DNA of 64,000 bases from Bacteriovorax sp037444575 (GCA_037444575.1 JBBIME010000014.1:1-64000), one strand, 5' to 3'. Shown: positions 1-9,416, numbered from the stretch's first letter. The notes: generated by a model from the letters alone, not told the origin. A program made the numbers and translations.

Positions 1-2
1 TG

Positions 3-1406
3 ACGTCTATTGATAAGAATGAGATGCAAGTTATCAATAATGGTACAGCTGCTCTTTATGCCCGCATAGATATGATTAGAAGAGCAACAACTTCATTAGA
101 GCTAGAATACTTTATTTTCAATCCCGATTCCGCAGGCCGTATCGTTATCAAAGAATTGGTGAAGGCCGCAGATCGAGGAGTAAAGGTCAGAATCCTAGTG
201 GATAAATCCGCAGCGGTATTTGAATTGGATGAATACTATGCCCAGGTACTAAATCGACCTAATATGGAAATTCGCTATTATAATGCTGCTCCTTTCACTC
301 ATATTTCATCGATGCAGTTTAGAAATCATAGAAAACTAATTGTTCGTGATGGAGTAGAGGCCATTACCGGTGGACGCAATATTGCAGATGAATATTTTAA
401 TTTATCAAAAACTTTTAATTTTCTTGATAGAGATTTATGGGTGGAAGGTGAAATTGTAAAGGCCATGAAAGATTCTTTTGATTTATATTGGAATTCTGAC
501 ATCGTACAGTCTCCAGAAAAAGTAAAAGTGCCAGTTCAAAAAGTTGTTGTCGATGCAAGTATTCTCGACGATGTTGAGTATGAACATGCCGTTAAAAAAC
601 ATGAAAAAAGAATTCAAAAAGCTCAAGATGTTATCGCTAATAATGATGAAGATAATAAAACTCTAGAATTTGTTATGAGATACGGGAAAACCGCTTTAGG
701 GCAAACAAATAAGCACAATTGTCCTGAAGTTGCCTTTGCTACTGATCGTGAAGGTGGAAGCTTTTCAGAGCGAATTCATTTTAAATCTTACAAACAAAAC
801 TATAGATTATTAAGAAAAGAAATTTTAAGTTGGATGGATAAAGTTCAGGATGAAGTGGTTCTTGACTCACCTTATTTCCTTACTGATTCTAATAGCCGAA
901 ATGAGGCAAAGGAGCTTTTAGGTAGTAATAAAAAAATTACGATCCTAACAAATAGTTTAAATTCTACTGACGCAGTTTATGTATCCACTGTCTTTTCGGA
1001 AACTGTAAAGAATTATACTCTTGATGAAAACTTTAATGCCTATATTTATAAGGGGACGTTTTCTGGAGAGTCGGAATTAATCAGCGACGAAGTTAAAAAT
1101 TCTAGTTGGGGAACTCATTCAAAAACAATTCTCTTTAATGATAATTCCTTTATGGTCGGAACGTTCAATATTGATAACCGCTCAAGTTTCTACAATACAG
1201 AAATGGCATTGTTTTGTAGTGGAAGCCCTGAACTTCGTCAGGACATCCTTTCTAACATTAAAGTTCGTATGAAAAATGCAAAGCACTTAAACAAACAAGG
1301 AAAGCCTGATGATGGATCACCTCTACTGGAAGGTGCGAGTACAGGAAAAAAATTGTTATACTTTATGCTGAAAATCCCAGCTTCGATTGCACAGTTTTTA
1401 CTTTAA
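3..1406 (+). CDS. Phospholipase D family protein, ClsC/cardiolipin synthase-like (5' end outside window)
   Basis: Two HKD motifs mark a phospholipase D superfamily enzyme, probably one that transfers phosphatidyl groups at the membrane. Counting from the ATG at 24, the first is HRKLIVRD at about residue 102, followed by GGRNIADEYF. The second is HSKTILFND at about residue 365, followed by GTFNIDNRS. In the second motif the usual Asp position is Asn, with Asp one residue later. The frame is open to the window edge and the ATG at 24 has no good ribosome site, so the true start, probably with a signal or membrane segment, is likely upstream. A strong terminator follows the stop. Family is secure; substrate is inferred. 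Confidence 0.8.
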   Translation, partial: TSIDKNEMQVINNGTAALYARIDMIRRATTSLELEYFIFNPDSAGRIVIKELVKAADRGVKVRILVDKSAAVFELDEYYAQVLNRPNMEIRYYNAAPFTHISSMQFRNHRKLIVRDGVEAITGGRNIADEYFNLSKTFNFLDRDLWVEGEIVKAMKDSFDLYWNSDIVQSPEKVKVPVQKVVVDASILDDVEYEHAVKKHEKRIQKAQDVIANNDEDNKTLEFVMRYGKTALGQTNKHNCPEVAFATDREGGSFSERIHFKSYKQNYRLLRKEILSWMDKVQDEVVLDSPYFLTDSNSRNEAKELLGSNKKITILTNSLNSTDAVYVSTVFSETVKNYTLDENFNAYIYKGTFSGESELISDEVKNSSWGTHSKTILFNDNSFMVGTFNIDNRSSFYNTEMALFCSGSPELRQDILSNIKVRMKNAKHLNKQGKPDDGSPLLEGASTGKKLLYFMLKIPASIAQFLL

Positions 1407-1410
1407 TAAT

Positions 1411-1438
1411 AAAAAGCCCCTCAATGAGGGGCTTTTTT
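1411..1438. terminator. Bidirectional rho-independent terminator
   Basis: Stem AGCCCCTC / GAGGGGCT with a short loop, flanked by an A-run on the left and a T-run on the right. It can therefore stop transcripts from both sides. It separates the convergent phospholipase D gene (plus) and the adenylate cyclase gene (minus), whose stop codon overlaps the T-run. Confidence 0.9.
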
Positions 1439-3654
1439 TATTTTGTCTTATGAGTATAAGTTCCATCCCATTCTGGAGGAGGAGGAACTTCTTTAAAATC
1501 CTGACAGATATGTAGCATGCGATTGAAAGTTTTATCTTCAGGATATTTTTCATGCAGCATTTGGAAGATCTCCACCGCTTCTGTGAAGTTTTGATTTAAG
1601 TAAAAGGTGAAGGCCTTTTCATGCAGATCAAGAGCGATTTTATCGTTGTAAAGCATATGACTTGGATGCAGGACTTCGTAAATTGTTACAGCGTTTTCCT
1701 TTCCTTTAACTTTTACTTTATCAAGTGTTCTAAAAGTAAACTCTGAAGCAAGTTCAGTTGGAATGGCATTTTTTGTATACTCAGAAATATTGAGTTGAAC
1801 TCCATAGAACTTACAAAGAGATTCTAGGCGAGCTCCAAGGTTCATGTTGTCACCTAAAGCTGTATAAGAAAAAATTTGATTGGATCCCATGTTACCAACT
1901 GAGCATTCGCCAGTATTAAGACCTATCCCATGTTTGAAAGTAGGGAATCCTTCACGTTTGAATTCCTCATTAATGGAAGGCAAGCGCTCAATCATTTGAA
2001 TGGCCCCTTTAACCGCCCAGTAAGGGTGATTCTCTAAATCAACAGGAGCTCCCCAATAGGCAACCATCGCATCTCCAATATACTTATCAAGAGTTCCCTG
2101 ATGCTCAAACAGTGTATCCGTCATCATCGTCATATATTTATTCAAACAATGTGTAAGTTGCTCTGGAGTGAGCTTTTCTGAAATTGAAGTAAAGTCGCGA
2201 ACGTCTGAAAAGAAAACAGTAATATTTTTTTTCTCACCGCCAAGGCGAACCTTATCAGGGTTTTTTAGGAGATCATTAACGATTGATGGAGCAAGATAGC
2301 GAGAGAATGTTCCTTTGATTTTCTTCTTCTCTTTGTTTGATTGGTAGAAATGTAGAAAAGTTGACCATGAATAACAAAGAACAACTGAGAAAAGACAGAA
2401 AAACAATCGTAGGTTGTATCCTCTAGGAATAAAGTAATAAGTATCAATGTAAAGAAATCCAGCAATAATTAAGTTAACGACAACAAAATCTAAAATAGCA
2501 TGCCCAAGAAGCATTACTCCAATAATAAGAGCAGATCCAATAACTAAAAGAAGCCAAGAGTATTTTGTTGAGTCAGATTCTGAAACGAAAAATTTTCCTT
2601 CAAGAAGCATATGGGTCATGTTCATGTGAAAAACAACTCCCGGAAGAGCTGGATCTACAGGAGTATTTCTTAGGTCATGGGCCCCAAAGGCAGTCGATGC
2701 GATAAAGACAATTTTATCCTTGAAGACCTTTGTCATTTCAGGATCGCCGTCTTTGGTATTTAAGATATTATAGAGGGAAACAACGGGAAAATGATCCAGG
2801 CCTCCAAGCCATCTTACTTTGGTTTCACCGTTGTAATTTAAATAGGCCATTCCTTTTGTTGTTTTTAACATTCCTGCCTCAGGAGAAGGAATTTCAATTG
2901 ATGTTTTATCACCAGTGTAAAACTGATAGGTTTGTAGCGCAAATGAAGGAAAATAGATGGAGTCGATGTTTGAGACCAAGCGGTAATGGCGATAAACTCC
3001 GTCTGTGTCGGCTTCGGCTTCAATATGAGAAAGTCCTACATCTGTGTTGGTCAATAGAGGGATTGGATAAACTTTTTTTTCAACAAGGTTGGGTTGAAGA
3101 TTCGCCCCTGATGCTTGTTTGGTGTCGAGAACAAAATTTAAAAGTTGATCTGGGACTTCTTTAAAATAATTTTCTTCGTCAACTGCACCTTGTTCCCTTA
3201 CTCCAACGGAATAGGGAAGAATAATTTTTCTTCCAGGCGTTGATTGAAAATTTTTAATACTGGCAGCAAGGATATTATCAGGTGATTCAGCATTACAGGC
3301 TACTTCTGGTTCAGAGTAGAAAACATCAAATGCTAAAATTTTTGCACCAAAACTTCCAAGTTTATCGATGATTTGAGCGTGTTTGGTTCTTGTCCAAGGC
3401 CATCTACCAATTTTATTAAGAGAATGATCATCAATTGCTGCAAGAACTAATCTGTCATCTTTCTTTTTTCTATCGATTGTAAATCTCATTCTTAAATCGT
3501 AGAAGCGATCCTCAAAAAACGAAGCATAGGTGAGAAGAAAAGATTGTTGCCCTGTAGAGCTGATATCCCTTTCACTGGTAGAAAGCAAAATGCTTACAGC
3601 ACAAAAGGCAACAATTAATGAGATACCAAAATATTGGAAGATTCTAAATAACAT
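1438..3654 (-). CDS. CHASE2-domain class III adenylate cyclase
   Basis: A membrane sensor that should make cAMP from ATP. Order: N-terminal membrane helix (about residues 5-25), periplasmic CHASE2 region (about 40-360), a cluster of hydrophobic helices (about 365-435), then a class III cyclase domain. The metal-binding aspartates lie in FFSDVRDF (Asp484, Asp488). Lys524 in LDKYIGD and the Asp of YTALGDNMNLGARLES are the adenine-recognising positions of adenylate rather than guanylate cyclases. About 60 helical residues with a TPR-like look follow. The gene is third in a minus-strand set with a TPR/barrel protein 15 bases upstream and a FecR-domain protein before that, suggesting sensing of the envelope or surface. 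Catalytic class is firm; the signal is unknown. Confidence 0.9.
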   Translation of the reverse strand: MLFRIFQYFGISLIVAFCAVSILLSTSERDISSTGQQSFLLTYASFFEDRFYDLRMRFTIDRKKKDDRLVLAAIDDHSLNKIGRWPWTRTKHAQIIDKLGSFGAKILAFDVFYSEPEVACNAESPDNILAASIKNFQSTPGRKIILPYSVGVREQGAVDEENYFKEVPDQLLNFVLDTKQASGANLQPNLVEKKVYPIPLLTNTDVGLSHIEAEADTDGVYRHYRLVSNIDSIYFPSFALQTYQFYTGDKTSIEIPSPEAGMLKTTKGMAYLNYNGETKVRWLGGLDHFPVVSLYNILNTKDGDPEMTKVFKDKIVFIASTAFGAHDLRNTPVDPALPGVVFHMNMTHMLLEGKFFVSESDSTKYSWLLLVIGSALIIGVMLLGHAILDFVVVNLIIAGFLYIDTYYFIPRGYNLRLFFCLFSVVLCYSWSTFLHFYQSNKEKKKIKGTFSRYLAPSIVNDLLKNPDKVRLGGEKKNITVFFSDVRDFTSISEKLTPEQLTHCLNKYMTMMTDTLFEHQGTLDKYIGDAMVAYWGAPVDLENHPYWAVKGAIQMIERLPSINEEFKREGFPTFKHGIGLNTGECSVGNMGSNQIFSYTALGDNMNLGARLESLCKFYGVQLNISEYTKNAIPTELASEFTFRTLDKVKVKGKENAVTIYEVLHPSHMLYNDKIALDLHEKAFTFYLNQNFTEAVEIFQMLHEKYPEDKTFNRMLHICQDFKEVPPPPEWDGTYTHKTK

Positions 3655-3669
3655 ATGGACTCCAAAAAT

Positions 3670-5262
3670 CTAAAAGCTGTAGCGAAACTCTGTTGTGAAA
3701 ACATTTTTTTGGTAAGAGTAATCACTTTGCCTTGATTTATTTTTTGTATAGTCATAATTGACGGAGATCTTCATTTTTTCATTGATCTCTTTTGACAGAT
3801 CGACAGAAGGATTGAGAGTTAGTTCAGTTCCTCTGGCCGCATTTTGAAGTTTAGTATCAGTAATTGTTGTCGCTAATGCCAGGCCCAACGTGTACTTTGG
3901 CATGATCTCAGGGATGAGGTAGTCAAAGCGAAAAAGATAACTATTTGTGCTCGTCATGGTGTTGTTATAGTTGTCTACGATATCTGCTTCGAGTAGGGCA
4001 ATAAGTAGATTTTGATTGGCAAGGAAGACTGTTTGGTCTGCACTTAGGCTAATCGTTGTGTTGCTGATTGCAGTGTTTGCTCCATCAAATGCCTTTCTTT
4101 TGAATTTAAAGGACGTGTCCCCAAAACTAAAGTAGTTAAACAATTCTCCAATTCCAAATGAAAGAGAATTTGCGTACTCAATTCGGTTGTGTTGTTGTTT
4201 CCAGTCTTTGTAGATTTTGTTGTATTCAATATCAAATAACAAACTTGCTGGCTTGGAATTAACAACATGTTCGTATTTATTTTTTAAATTAGCATTAAGT
4301 GATAGAGCGTCGTTTTGATAGACTTCAGCACTGTCTTGATCGCTGTGCTGAATGAAGGTTGCTCTTGCTTCTGGAGAGATGACAAATCTTTTCTTTAAAA
4401 TAAAATCGTATTTCCCGTAAGCTTCAGATTCAAATATGTAAGATTCTTTTTTTGATTGTTGAACGTTGTTCTGTTCATTGACCAGGGATACGTTGTCATC
4501 AAATTTCACTTTCTGTGACAAATATCCATAGTATCTTTTAGGTGAAATTCTTCTGCCATTTTGTAAAAGGTTAGGATCGAGATTAAATTCTTTTTCTAAT
4601 TCTTGAATTCGCACACTGATTTCAGCCGCTACACTGGTACTTTTATCCGCTTTGAATGCATCTCTCATCATGGGAAGAATGTACTTATCGACATTCTTTT
4701 CCATATTTTCTTTATCTTTAAATTTTTCTCTCATTATCATGAGAAGAGTTTCTGCGAGTTGGAAGCGAGCGATTTGCTTTATTTTTGTATCAGCTTCTTT
4801 ATTTTTTAAAAGTAACGTATAGCTATCTTTTGCCTTTGGAAATTCTTCTAAAATCTGAGAGATGTGTGCGACATAATAAATCGAAGCAGGAGTATTGAAG
4901 CTTCTTTTTGCTGATTCAAGAAAAGCTTTTCTCGCTGCCTTTAATTCATTGGCAGCATATAGAGATTGTCCATATTCATAGTACAGATCAGTGTTTTGAT
5001 TATTTTCTTTGATTGCAATTTCAAAATTAGAAATGGCCTTGTCATACTCTTGCATCTTTGAATAGCTAAGACCCATCAGGTAATATTTTTCACCATTAAC
5101 ATTTTCTTTTGGATCAAGTTTTTCTAGAACTTCGATAGCATTTGTATATTTGCCCTTAGTAAAATACTGTCTAAATTCATTAAGACCAGTTGTTTGTGCA
5201 TGAAGATTAAAACTTACTAGAATTGCCAGAGGCAAAGTATTTAAGAAACCAGGTTTCTTCAT
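3670..5262 (-). CDS. Exported TPR protein with C-terminal beta-barrel-like region
   Basis: A signal peptide (first 22 or so residues, ending LHAQ) precedes tandem TPR-like helices at about residues 30-250, with repeats such as GLSYSKMQEYDKAISNFE and YYEYGQSLYAANELKAARKA. From about residue 250 the sequence alternates polar and aromatic residues and ends TTEFRYSF. A terminal Phe after beta strands is typical of outer-membrane barrels. TPR plus barrel resembles surface-exposure or polysaccharide-export outer-membrane proteins, but no specific family is recognised. It sits between the FecR-domain gene and the CHASE2 cyclase gene. A hairpin terminator lies just upstream of its start, so it may be transcribed by read-through or from its own promoter. 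Confidence 0.6.
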   Translation of the reverse strand: MKKPGFLNTLPLAILVSFNLHAQTTGLNEFRQYFTKGKYTNAIEVLEKLDPKENVNGEKYYLMGLSYSKMQEYDKAISNFEIAIKENNQNTDLYYEYGQSLYAANELKAARKAFLESAKRSFNTPASIYYVAHISQILEEFPKAKDSYTLLLKNKEADTKIKQIARFQLAETLLMIMREKFKDKENMEKNVDKYILPMMRDAFKADKSTSVAAEISVRIQELEKEFNLDPNLLQNGRRISPKRYYGYLSQKVKFDDNVSLVNEQNNVQQSKKESYIFESEAYGKYDFILKKRFVISPEARATFIQHSDQDSAEVYQNDALSLNANLKNKYEHVVNSKPASLLFDIEYNKIYKDWKQQHNRIEYANSLSFGIGELFNYFSFGDTSFKFKRKAFDGANTAISNTTISLSADQTVFLANQNLLIALLEADIVDNYNNTMTSTNSYLFRFDYLIPEIMPKYTLGLALATTITDTKLQNAARGTELTLNPSVDLSKEINEKMKISVNYDYTKNKSRQSDYSYQKNVFTTEFRYSF

Positions 5263-5276
5263 TCTTCCATCCGTAG

Positions 5277-5306
5277 AAAAAAAGAGCGCACCCTCTAGGC
5301 GCGCTC
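5277..5306 (-). terminator. Rho-independent terminator inside the fecR-TPR-cyclase gene set
   Basis: On the minus strand a GAGCGC/GCGCTC stem is followed by a T-run (the A-run at 5277-5283 on the plus strand). A second T-run on the other side (5311-5317) makes it partly bidirectional. It lies between the stop of the FecR-domain gene and the start of the TPR/barrel gene, so it would set a lower level for the two downstream genes. Confidence 0.75.
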
Positions 5307-5353
5307 ATCATTTTTTTAATGTGATTCTCTCAATGATTATAATTGATATTCAA

Positions 5354-6799
5354 CTACTGTGCATTGAAAATAAATTTTACCCTTGAATTAGGACTGCTTG
5401 TTCCCAGATTGCTTGCGGCATCTCTTGTCGCAGCGTTTTTGTCAAGAATACTTCTTGGGTCTATCGCTGGGGTCATAGAGGCAGGATCGCGTTGAAGGTT
5501 AGGGGCAACCCAACCTTGAGGTAAGCTAATTACTGGTTGTGGGATCCCTGCTACAACGGCCGCTGGTGCTGGAGCTTCTTCGCTGGCAGGAGCTCTTTTT
5601 GTATCTTTGCCTGAAGTATTTGCATCTGCTGTTTTATCGGTCTCTTTTTTATCTTCTTTTTTCTCGTCCTTCTTATCTTCTTTCTTGTCTTCTTTTTTCT
5701 CGTCTTTTTTGTCTTCCTTCTTTTCCTCTTTGTTGATTGCTTGAGATTTTAGATAAGCTTTAGCATCAACGAGAATAAATTTTCCATCGGCCCCAAGTTT
5801 AAGGCCTTCTGGAGCTTTGTATTCACCAGTCGTTTTATCAATTTTTCCGAATGTTTCAGGAACGACATACATTTTTGAATTTGGGTCAAATACAGCGTTT
5901 GCTGGAGGAGGAATGATGTTTACCGTTTTTAAATCGACAATAGATCCTGCAGGCAGTTTATATTCACCCGTTTTGTTATTGAAGAATCCATTGGGATCGC
6001 TCTTGCCAGCGGCAGTAGGCGCCTGAGCATTGGCCACATTAGAGAATGTAGCGCTGTCTGCTCCAGGGGGAAGAGGATTTCTATACTGCTTTTTATCGCC
6101 TTCAGAAGATTCTCTTACACCAGTTTCATTATCTTTAAGAGCTTCAATTTGTTTTGTCCCAAGAAGAGTAGGAGTCATTGCTCTTTCGGCAACGTTTAAA
6201 TTGACGGCAGAAATCTGGCCATGAGTTACCATGACAGCTCTATCGCTCGAGACAACTTTTTCAAGACGACTTTGATCGAAGTGCTCTTCGCGAACATTTC
6301 TATCAATATTGGCCATGGCCACTTTACCTTCAAAGGTAATGAGTGATGTATTTTGATTTTCGGTGTTGAAGTTTACCTGGAAGTCTGTTCCGCGAATACC
6401 CATCGCTGCTGTTTTTGTTTTGATATAAAGTTTACTTTTACTTTTATCATCCATTTCCATGTAGTCTTTAGTGACTTGAGAGCGAATTTGACCTTTAACA
6501 AGTGTGATAATTCCTGCTTCTTTTTTAGGAAAAGCATTAATTATCATTTGAGAGTTAGGTCCTAAATTCATCTGAGATTTATCAATGAAGATAAGTTTCA
6601 CAAAACTTTTATCTGCAGTCTGAAGTACAGCTCCTTCAGGAATTGATTGATCAGCTTTTACATCAACGACTGATCCGTTTGATAATGTCGCTTTAACTTG
6701 TCCCTTAAGAATAATAACTTTTGCTACATCTCCAGCATAGAGTTTACTCGCTAAGGAGAAGGTTAGCGAAACAAGTAATAAGGCATTTATAGGTTTCAT
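5354..6799 (-). CDS. FecR-domain periplasmic protein with Lys/Glu/Asp-rich tail
   Basis: Signal peptide of about 22 residues ending LYAG, then a FecR-type domain at roughly residues 30-165, seen in GQVKATLSNGSVVDV, VKLIFIDKSQMNLGPNSQ and GIRGTDFQVNF. Two related segments with TGEYKLPAGSIVDLK and TGEYKAPEGLKLGADG (about 270-340) look like a short duplicated motif. A low-complexity stretch of alternating KEDKK/DEKK units (about 355-390) and a Pro/Ala-rich tail follow. FecR domains bind or sense ligands in the periplasm; free-standing FecR proteins often neighbour CHASE2 cyclases, as here. First gene of the minus-strand set. Confidence 0.8.
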   Translation of the reverse strand: MKPINALLLVSLTFSLASKLYAGDVAKVIILKGQVKATLSNGSVVDVKADQSIPEGAVLQTADKSFVKLIFIDKSQMNLGPNSQMIINAFPKKEAGIITLVKGQIRSQVTKDYMEMDDKSKSKLYIKTKTAAMGIRGTDFQVNFNTENQNTSLITFEGKVAMANIDRNVREEHFDQSRLEKVVSSDRAVMVTHGQISAVNLNVAERAMTPTLLGTKQIEALKDNETGVRESSEGDKKQYRNPLPPGADSATFSNVANAQAPTAAGKSDPNGFFNNKTGEYKLPAGSIVDLKTVNIIPPPANAVFDPNSKMYVVPETFGKIDKTTGEYKAPEGLKLGADGKFILVDAKAYLKSQAINKEEKKEDKKDEKKEDKKEDKKDEKKEDKKETDKTADANTSGKDTKRAPASEEAPAPAAVVAGIPQPVISLPQGWVAPNLQRDPASMTPAIDPRSILDKNAATRDAASNLGTSSPNSRVKFIFNAQ

Positions 6800-6972
6800 A
6801 AAAATCCTGTTCTTTGAGGATCAGACTAAATCTCTATTCGTTAATTATAAGGGTGTTCTTTAGAGATATTATTAGCTTATGAATTTAGTACACTAATAAG
6901 AGCTACTTCAAAAATAGGTCGACAGAATTTATAGTCAGATACTCTGTAATAGGTTGAATTTAAGAGGGGAAA

Positions 6973-7680
6973 TTAGAAGAGTGTGATGCCAAATCGAAGG
7001 ATTAGATAGTGAGCATAGAAATCATTTGAAATTCCCTGCTCTAGAGTTTTGACGTCTTTAAAATCGCTGGCATCAACGATGGACAGCTGGCGTGAGCGCA
7101 TGTAACTATAACCGATTTCAAAAAAGGTCGGATGTGTTTCTTTATAGGGAACAATTTCTTCAACACCAATGTTTATAGTTCCACCACGATTTTCATAGCT
7201 GATTCTTTTTTTATTGCTGAATGTTGAACCGTTTGAAGTACTGCTGATAACAAATGTATGCAGGGACAAGGAAGGACCCGCGCTCACAAAGACGTTCCAG
7301 CGATTAGATATTGAGTAGGGAGTATAATAGCGAAGGATAGGGCTTAAACTGAAAACACGATAATGTCCTGTGCCGATGACTTCGTTTGAATTTATTTTAA
7401 AAGATAAGTCTTTTAAGTTCCCAAAAAAAACATCTGAACCAAACATAAATTCCCAGTTGGTCCATTTATATCCAACGCTAGTAGAGAATCCAACAGCTGT
7501 ACTTTCGGAGTGATCTTCATTTTTGTTTTCATTTGGAATGAGAGTGGTATTAAGATAGACGCGATTGAGATTGAGACCTGCTTTAATATTAAAATTGTCT
7601 TCAAATCTTGTGTTAACAGCGAAACTTTCTAATGAGAGAAAGGTAAGAATAAAAAAAATGAGTGTTTTTATTGTATTCAT
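6973..7680 (-). CDS. Outer-membrane beta-barrel protein, unknown function
   Basis: Signal peptide of about 22 residues (start MNTIKTLIFFIL, ending ESFA), then alternating beta-strand segments ending with Phe (LRFGITLF), the usual C-terminal signal for outer-membrane insertion. The start at 7680 overlaps the stop codon of the upstream gene (TAATG), implying translational coupling. An in-frame ATG at 7698 would add six residues before the signal peptide and is less likely. Size, about 235 residues, fits an eight-stranded OmpW/OmpA-type barrel, but I do not recognise the family. Paired with the DUF3943-like gene. Confidence 0.6.
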   Translation of the reverse strand: MNTIKTLIFFILTFLSLESFAVNTRFEDNFNIKAGLNLNRVYLNTTLIPNENKNEDHSESTAVGFSTSVGYKWTNWEFMFGSDVFFGNLKDLSFKINSNEVIGTGHYRVFSLSPILRYYTPYSISNRWNVFVSAGPSLSLHTFVISSTSNGSTFSNKKRISYENRGGTINIGVEEIVPYKETHPTFFEIGYSYMRSRQLSIVDASDFKDVKTLEQGISNDFYAHYLILRFGITLF

Positions 7681-8438
7681 TAAAAACTCACATCCCATCT
7701 AATCATTGCGCCTTTATCAGCATCTTCAATTTTAGGAATAATTAATGTTCTGCCTTCGTAGAATGGAAAAAGAGTAGCAGGGTTCATTGCATGTCCTAAT
7801 ATTTTTCCAATAGGGTTTCCTGAATTGAGAAGATACATAGAGAGATTTTCAATTCCAAATCCAAGAACAGTTCCAAGAACTGGTGTTTGATAGAGATCTT
7901 GTAAGCTTCCAGGCTCAGTAAAAATTTCCACCGTCATTTCAAATAGAGCTGACGATATAAAAGTCATTTCAAAAGCGTTCATTCGATCATATCCATCAGC
8001 GCGATAGAGAAGATAGAGTTGAGATCCAGAGAGAGGGTGAACGAAGTCGTTCCAGAATGGTTCATCTTGATCAAAAACTAGTTTTCCAAAGTTTTTTTCG
8101 TATTGCTTTACACCGCCAGCACCACGAAAAACCTTTGGTTGAACAATCGGATAAAAAAACCAGGTCATTCCATAAACAATTCCAATAGTCTTAGCGTTCT
8201 CTGCAAAACTATGGTCGCGGTCTTGGTAGCCGTATTGATAGAGTGATTGGCGTTTGTGAGTTGTTGGATCTGCCTTTACTTCATCGCCAAAGGTATCTTT
8301 TATACCTTCCTTGAGGTTTAAAGAGTTTGCCCAAGATAAATTTGGATTTAGGCCAAAAAAATAGGCAAATACAATGTGAAGTAGGACAAACTTATTCATA
8401 GTATGGTAGATAGCTTTTGTTTCGGGTCTTTTTAGCAT
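7680..8438 (-). CDS. DUF3943-like exported protein
   Basis: Hydrophobic export signal (NKFVLLHIVFAYFFGL, cleavage near LSWANS), then a region resembling DUF3943 proteins: FWNDFVHPLSGSQLYLL, an Ala/Phe-rich segment around SSALFEMTVEIFTEPGS, and DLYQTPVLGTVLG. Such proteins are thought to be envelope-associated; their function is unknown. I place the start at ATG 8438, which has AAAGGG six bases upstream. An ATG at 8399 directly before the signal peptide is an alternative, and the TTG at 8468 looks spurious. Coupled by TAATG to the barrel gene. Divergent to hemF with only a short shared promoter region. Confidence 0.5.
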   Translation of the reverse strand: MLKRPETKAIYHTMNKFVLLHIVFAYFFGLNPNLSWANSLNLKEGIKDTFGDEVKADPTTHKRQSLYQYGYQDRDHSFAENAKTIGIVYGMTWFFYPIVQPKVFRGAGGVKQYEKNFGKLVFDQDEPFWNDFVHPLSGSQLYLLYRADGYDRMNAFEMTFISSALFEMTVEIFTEPGSLQDLYQTPVLGTVLGFGIENLSMYLLNSGNPIGKILGHAMNPATLFPFYEGRTLIIPKIEDADKGAMIRWDVSF

Positions 8439-8486
8439 GTTTGGCCCTTTAAGGGAAACTCCAAACAAAGCACAAATAGGATAATT

Positions 8487-9416
8487 ATGACGGTTAATGA
8501 TTTAGAAAGAAGAAAAACGGAATTTCACAATCACGTGGTAGATCTTCAAAATAAAATTACTAAAGCACTTCAAACGATAGATCCACAAATTAAGATCGTA
8601 GAGGATCTTTGGGAGCGCAAGGACCATGCTGGAGCTCCAGGGGGCGGGGGGATTACTCGTGCCTTTACTGGAGAGATTATTGAGAATGCGGGGGTGAATA
8701 CTTCTAAAATTTTTGGTGCTGTTGATCCGGATTTTGCCAAAAAGCTAGGAGGAACAGGTTCAGATGTTTGGGCCGCTGGAATTTCTCTTATTATCCATCC
8801 TGTAAATCCTCGTGTTCCTACTGTTCATGCTAATTTTCGAATGATTTCTGCTGGTGAAAAATTCTGGTTTGGAGGTGGTGCAGACCTCACGCCTTTTTAT
8901 CCTCATCCTGAAGATTTTAAATACTTTCACGATGTCTGGAAGAGCGCCTGTGCTCCATACAACAGCTATGATTGGATGAAAAAAGAATGTGATAAATATT
9001 TTGTAAATACACATCGAGTGGATCCAGTCAAAGGCCCGGAAATGCGCGGAGTGAGTGGAATCTTTTTTGATCACTTTAATACAGGAAATTTTGAAAGTGA
9101 CTTTAATGAAGTTGTAGATCTTTCAAATCATTTTATTGAATCATATTTTCCGATCGTAGAAAAAAGAAAGGATGAATCTTTTACTGACGAAGATGTCGAT
9201 TTTCAACTTCATCGTCGAGGCCGTTACGTTGAGTTTAATCTTCTTCACGATAGAGGAACTCTTTTTGGTTTAAAGACCAATGGGCGCACGGATTCAATTC
9301 TTATCTCTCTTCCCGCAAGAGCGAAATTTTCATACCGTTATAAACCAGAAGCGGGATCTCCACATGAAGAAATGATGAATTATTTCTACTCAGAAACTAA
9401 CTTAGAAAAGAAATGA
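8487..9416 (+). CDS. hemF: Oxygen-dependent coproporphyrinogen III oxidase
   Basis: Oxidatively decarboxylates coproporphyrinogen III to protoporphyrinogen IX using O2 in haem synthesis; a soluble homodimer. Hallmarks run through the 309 residues: ERKDHAGAPGGGGITRAF near residue 48, WFGGGADLTPFYPHPED near 129, GVSGIFFDHFN near 190, and RRGRYVEFNLLHDRGT with SLPARAKFSYRY in the last quarter. Length matches the bacterial family (about 300). Use of HemF rather than HemN indicates aerobic haem synthesis. It overlaps the next gene by four bases (ATGA), so the two are probably cotranscribed. Confidence 0.97.
   Translation: MTVNDLERRKTEFHNHVVDLQNKITKALQTIDPQIKIVEDLWERKDHAGAPGGGGITRAFTGEIIENAGVNTSKIFGAVDPDFAKKLGGTGSDVWAAGISLIIHPVNPRVPTVHANFRMISAGEKFWFGGGADLTPFYPHPEDFKYFHDVWKSACAPYNSYDWMKKECDKYFVNTHRVDPVKGPEMRGVSGIFFDHFNTGNFESDFNEVVDLSNHFIESYFPIVEKRKDESFTDEDVDFQLHRRGRYVEFNLLHDRGTLFGLKTNGRTDSILISLPARAKFSYRYKPEAGSPHEEMMNYFYSETNLEKK

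Noticed and set aside
2730..3164. 144-residue plus-strand frame inside the cyclase gene
   Set aside because: Antisense shadow of a firmly identified coding region; its sequence shows no domain, start signal or composition of a real protein.
5640..5740. Repetitive AAG/GAA-like block considered as a tandem repeat or CRISPR-like array
   Set aside because: It is the coding DNA of the KEDKK/DEKK stretch of the FecR protein, with irregular units and no spacers.
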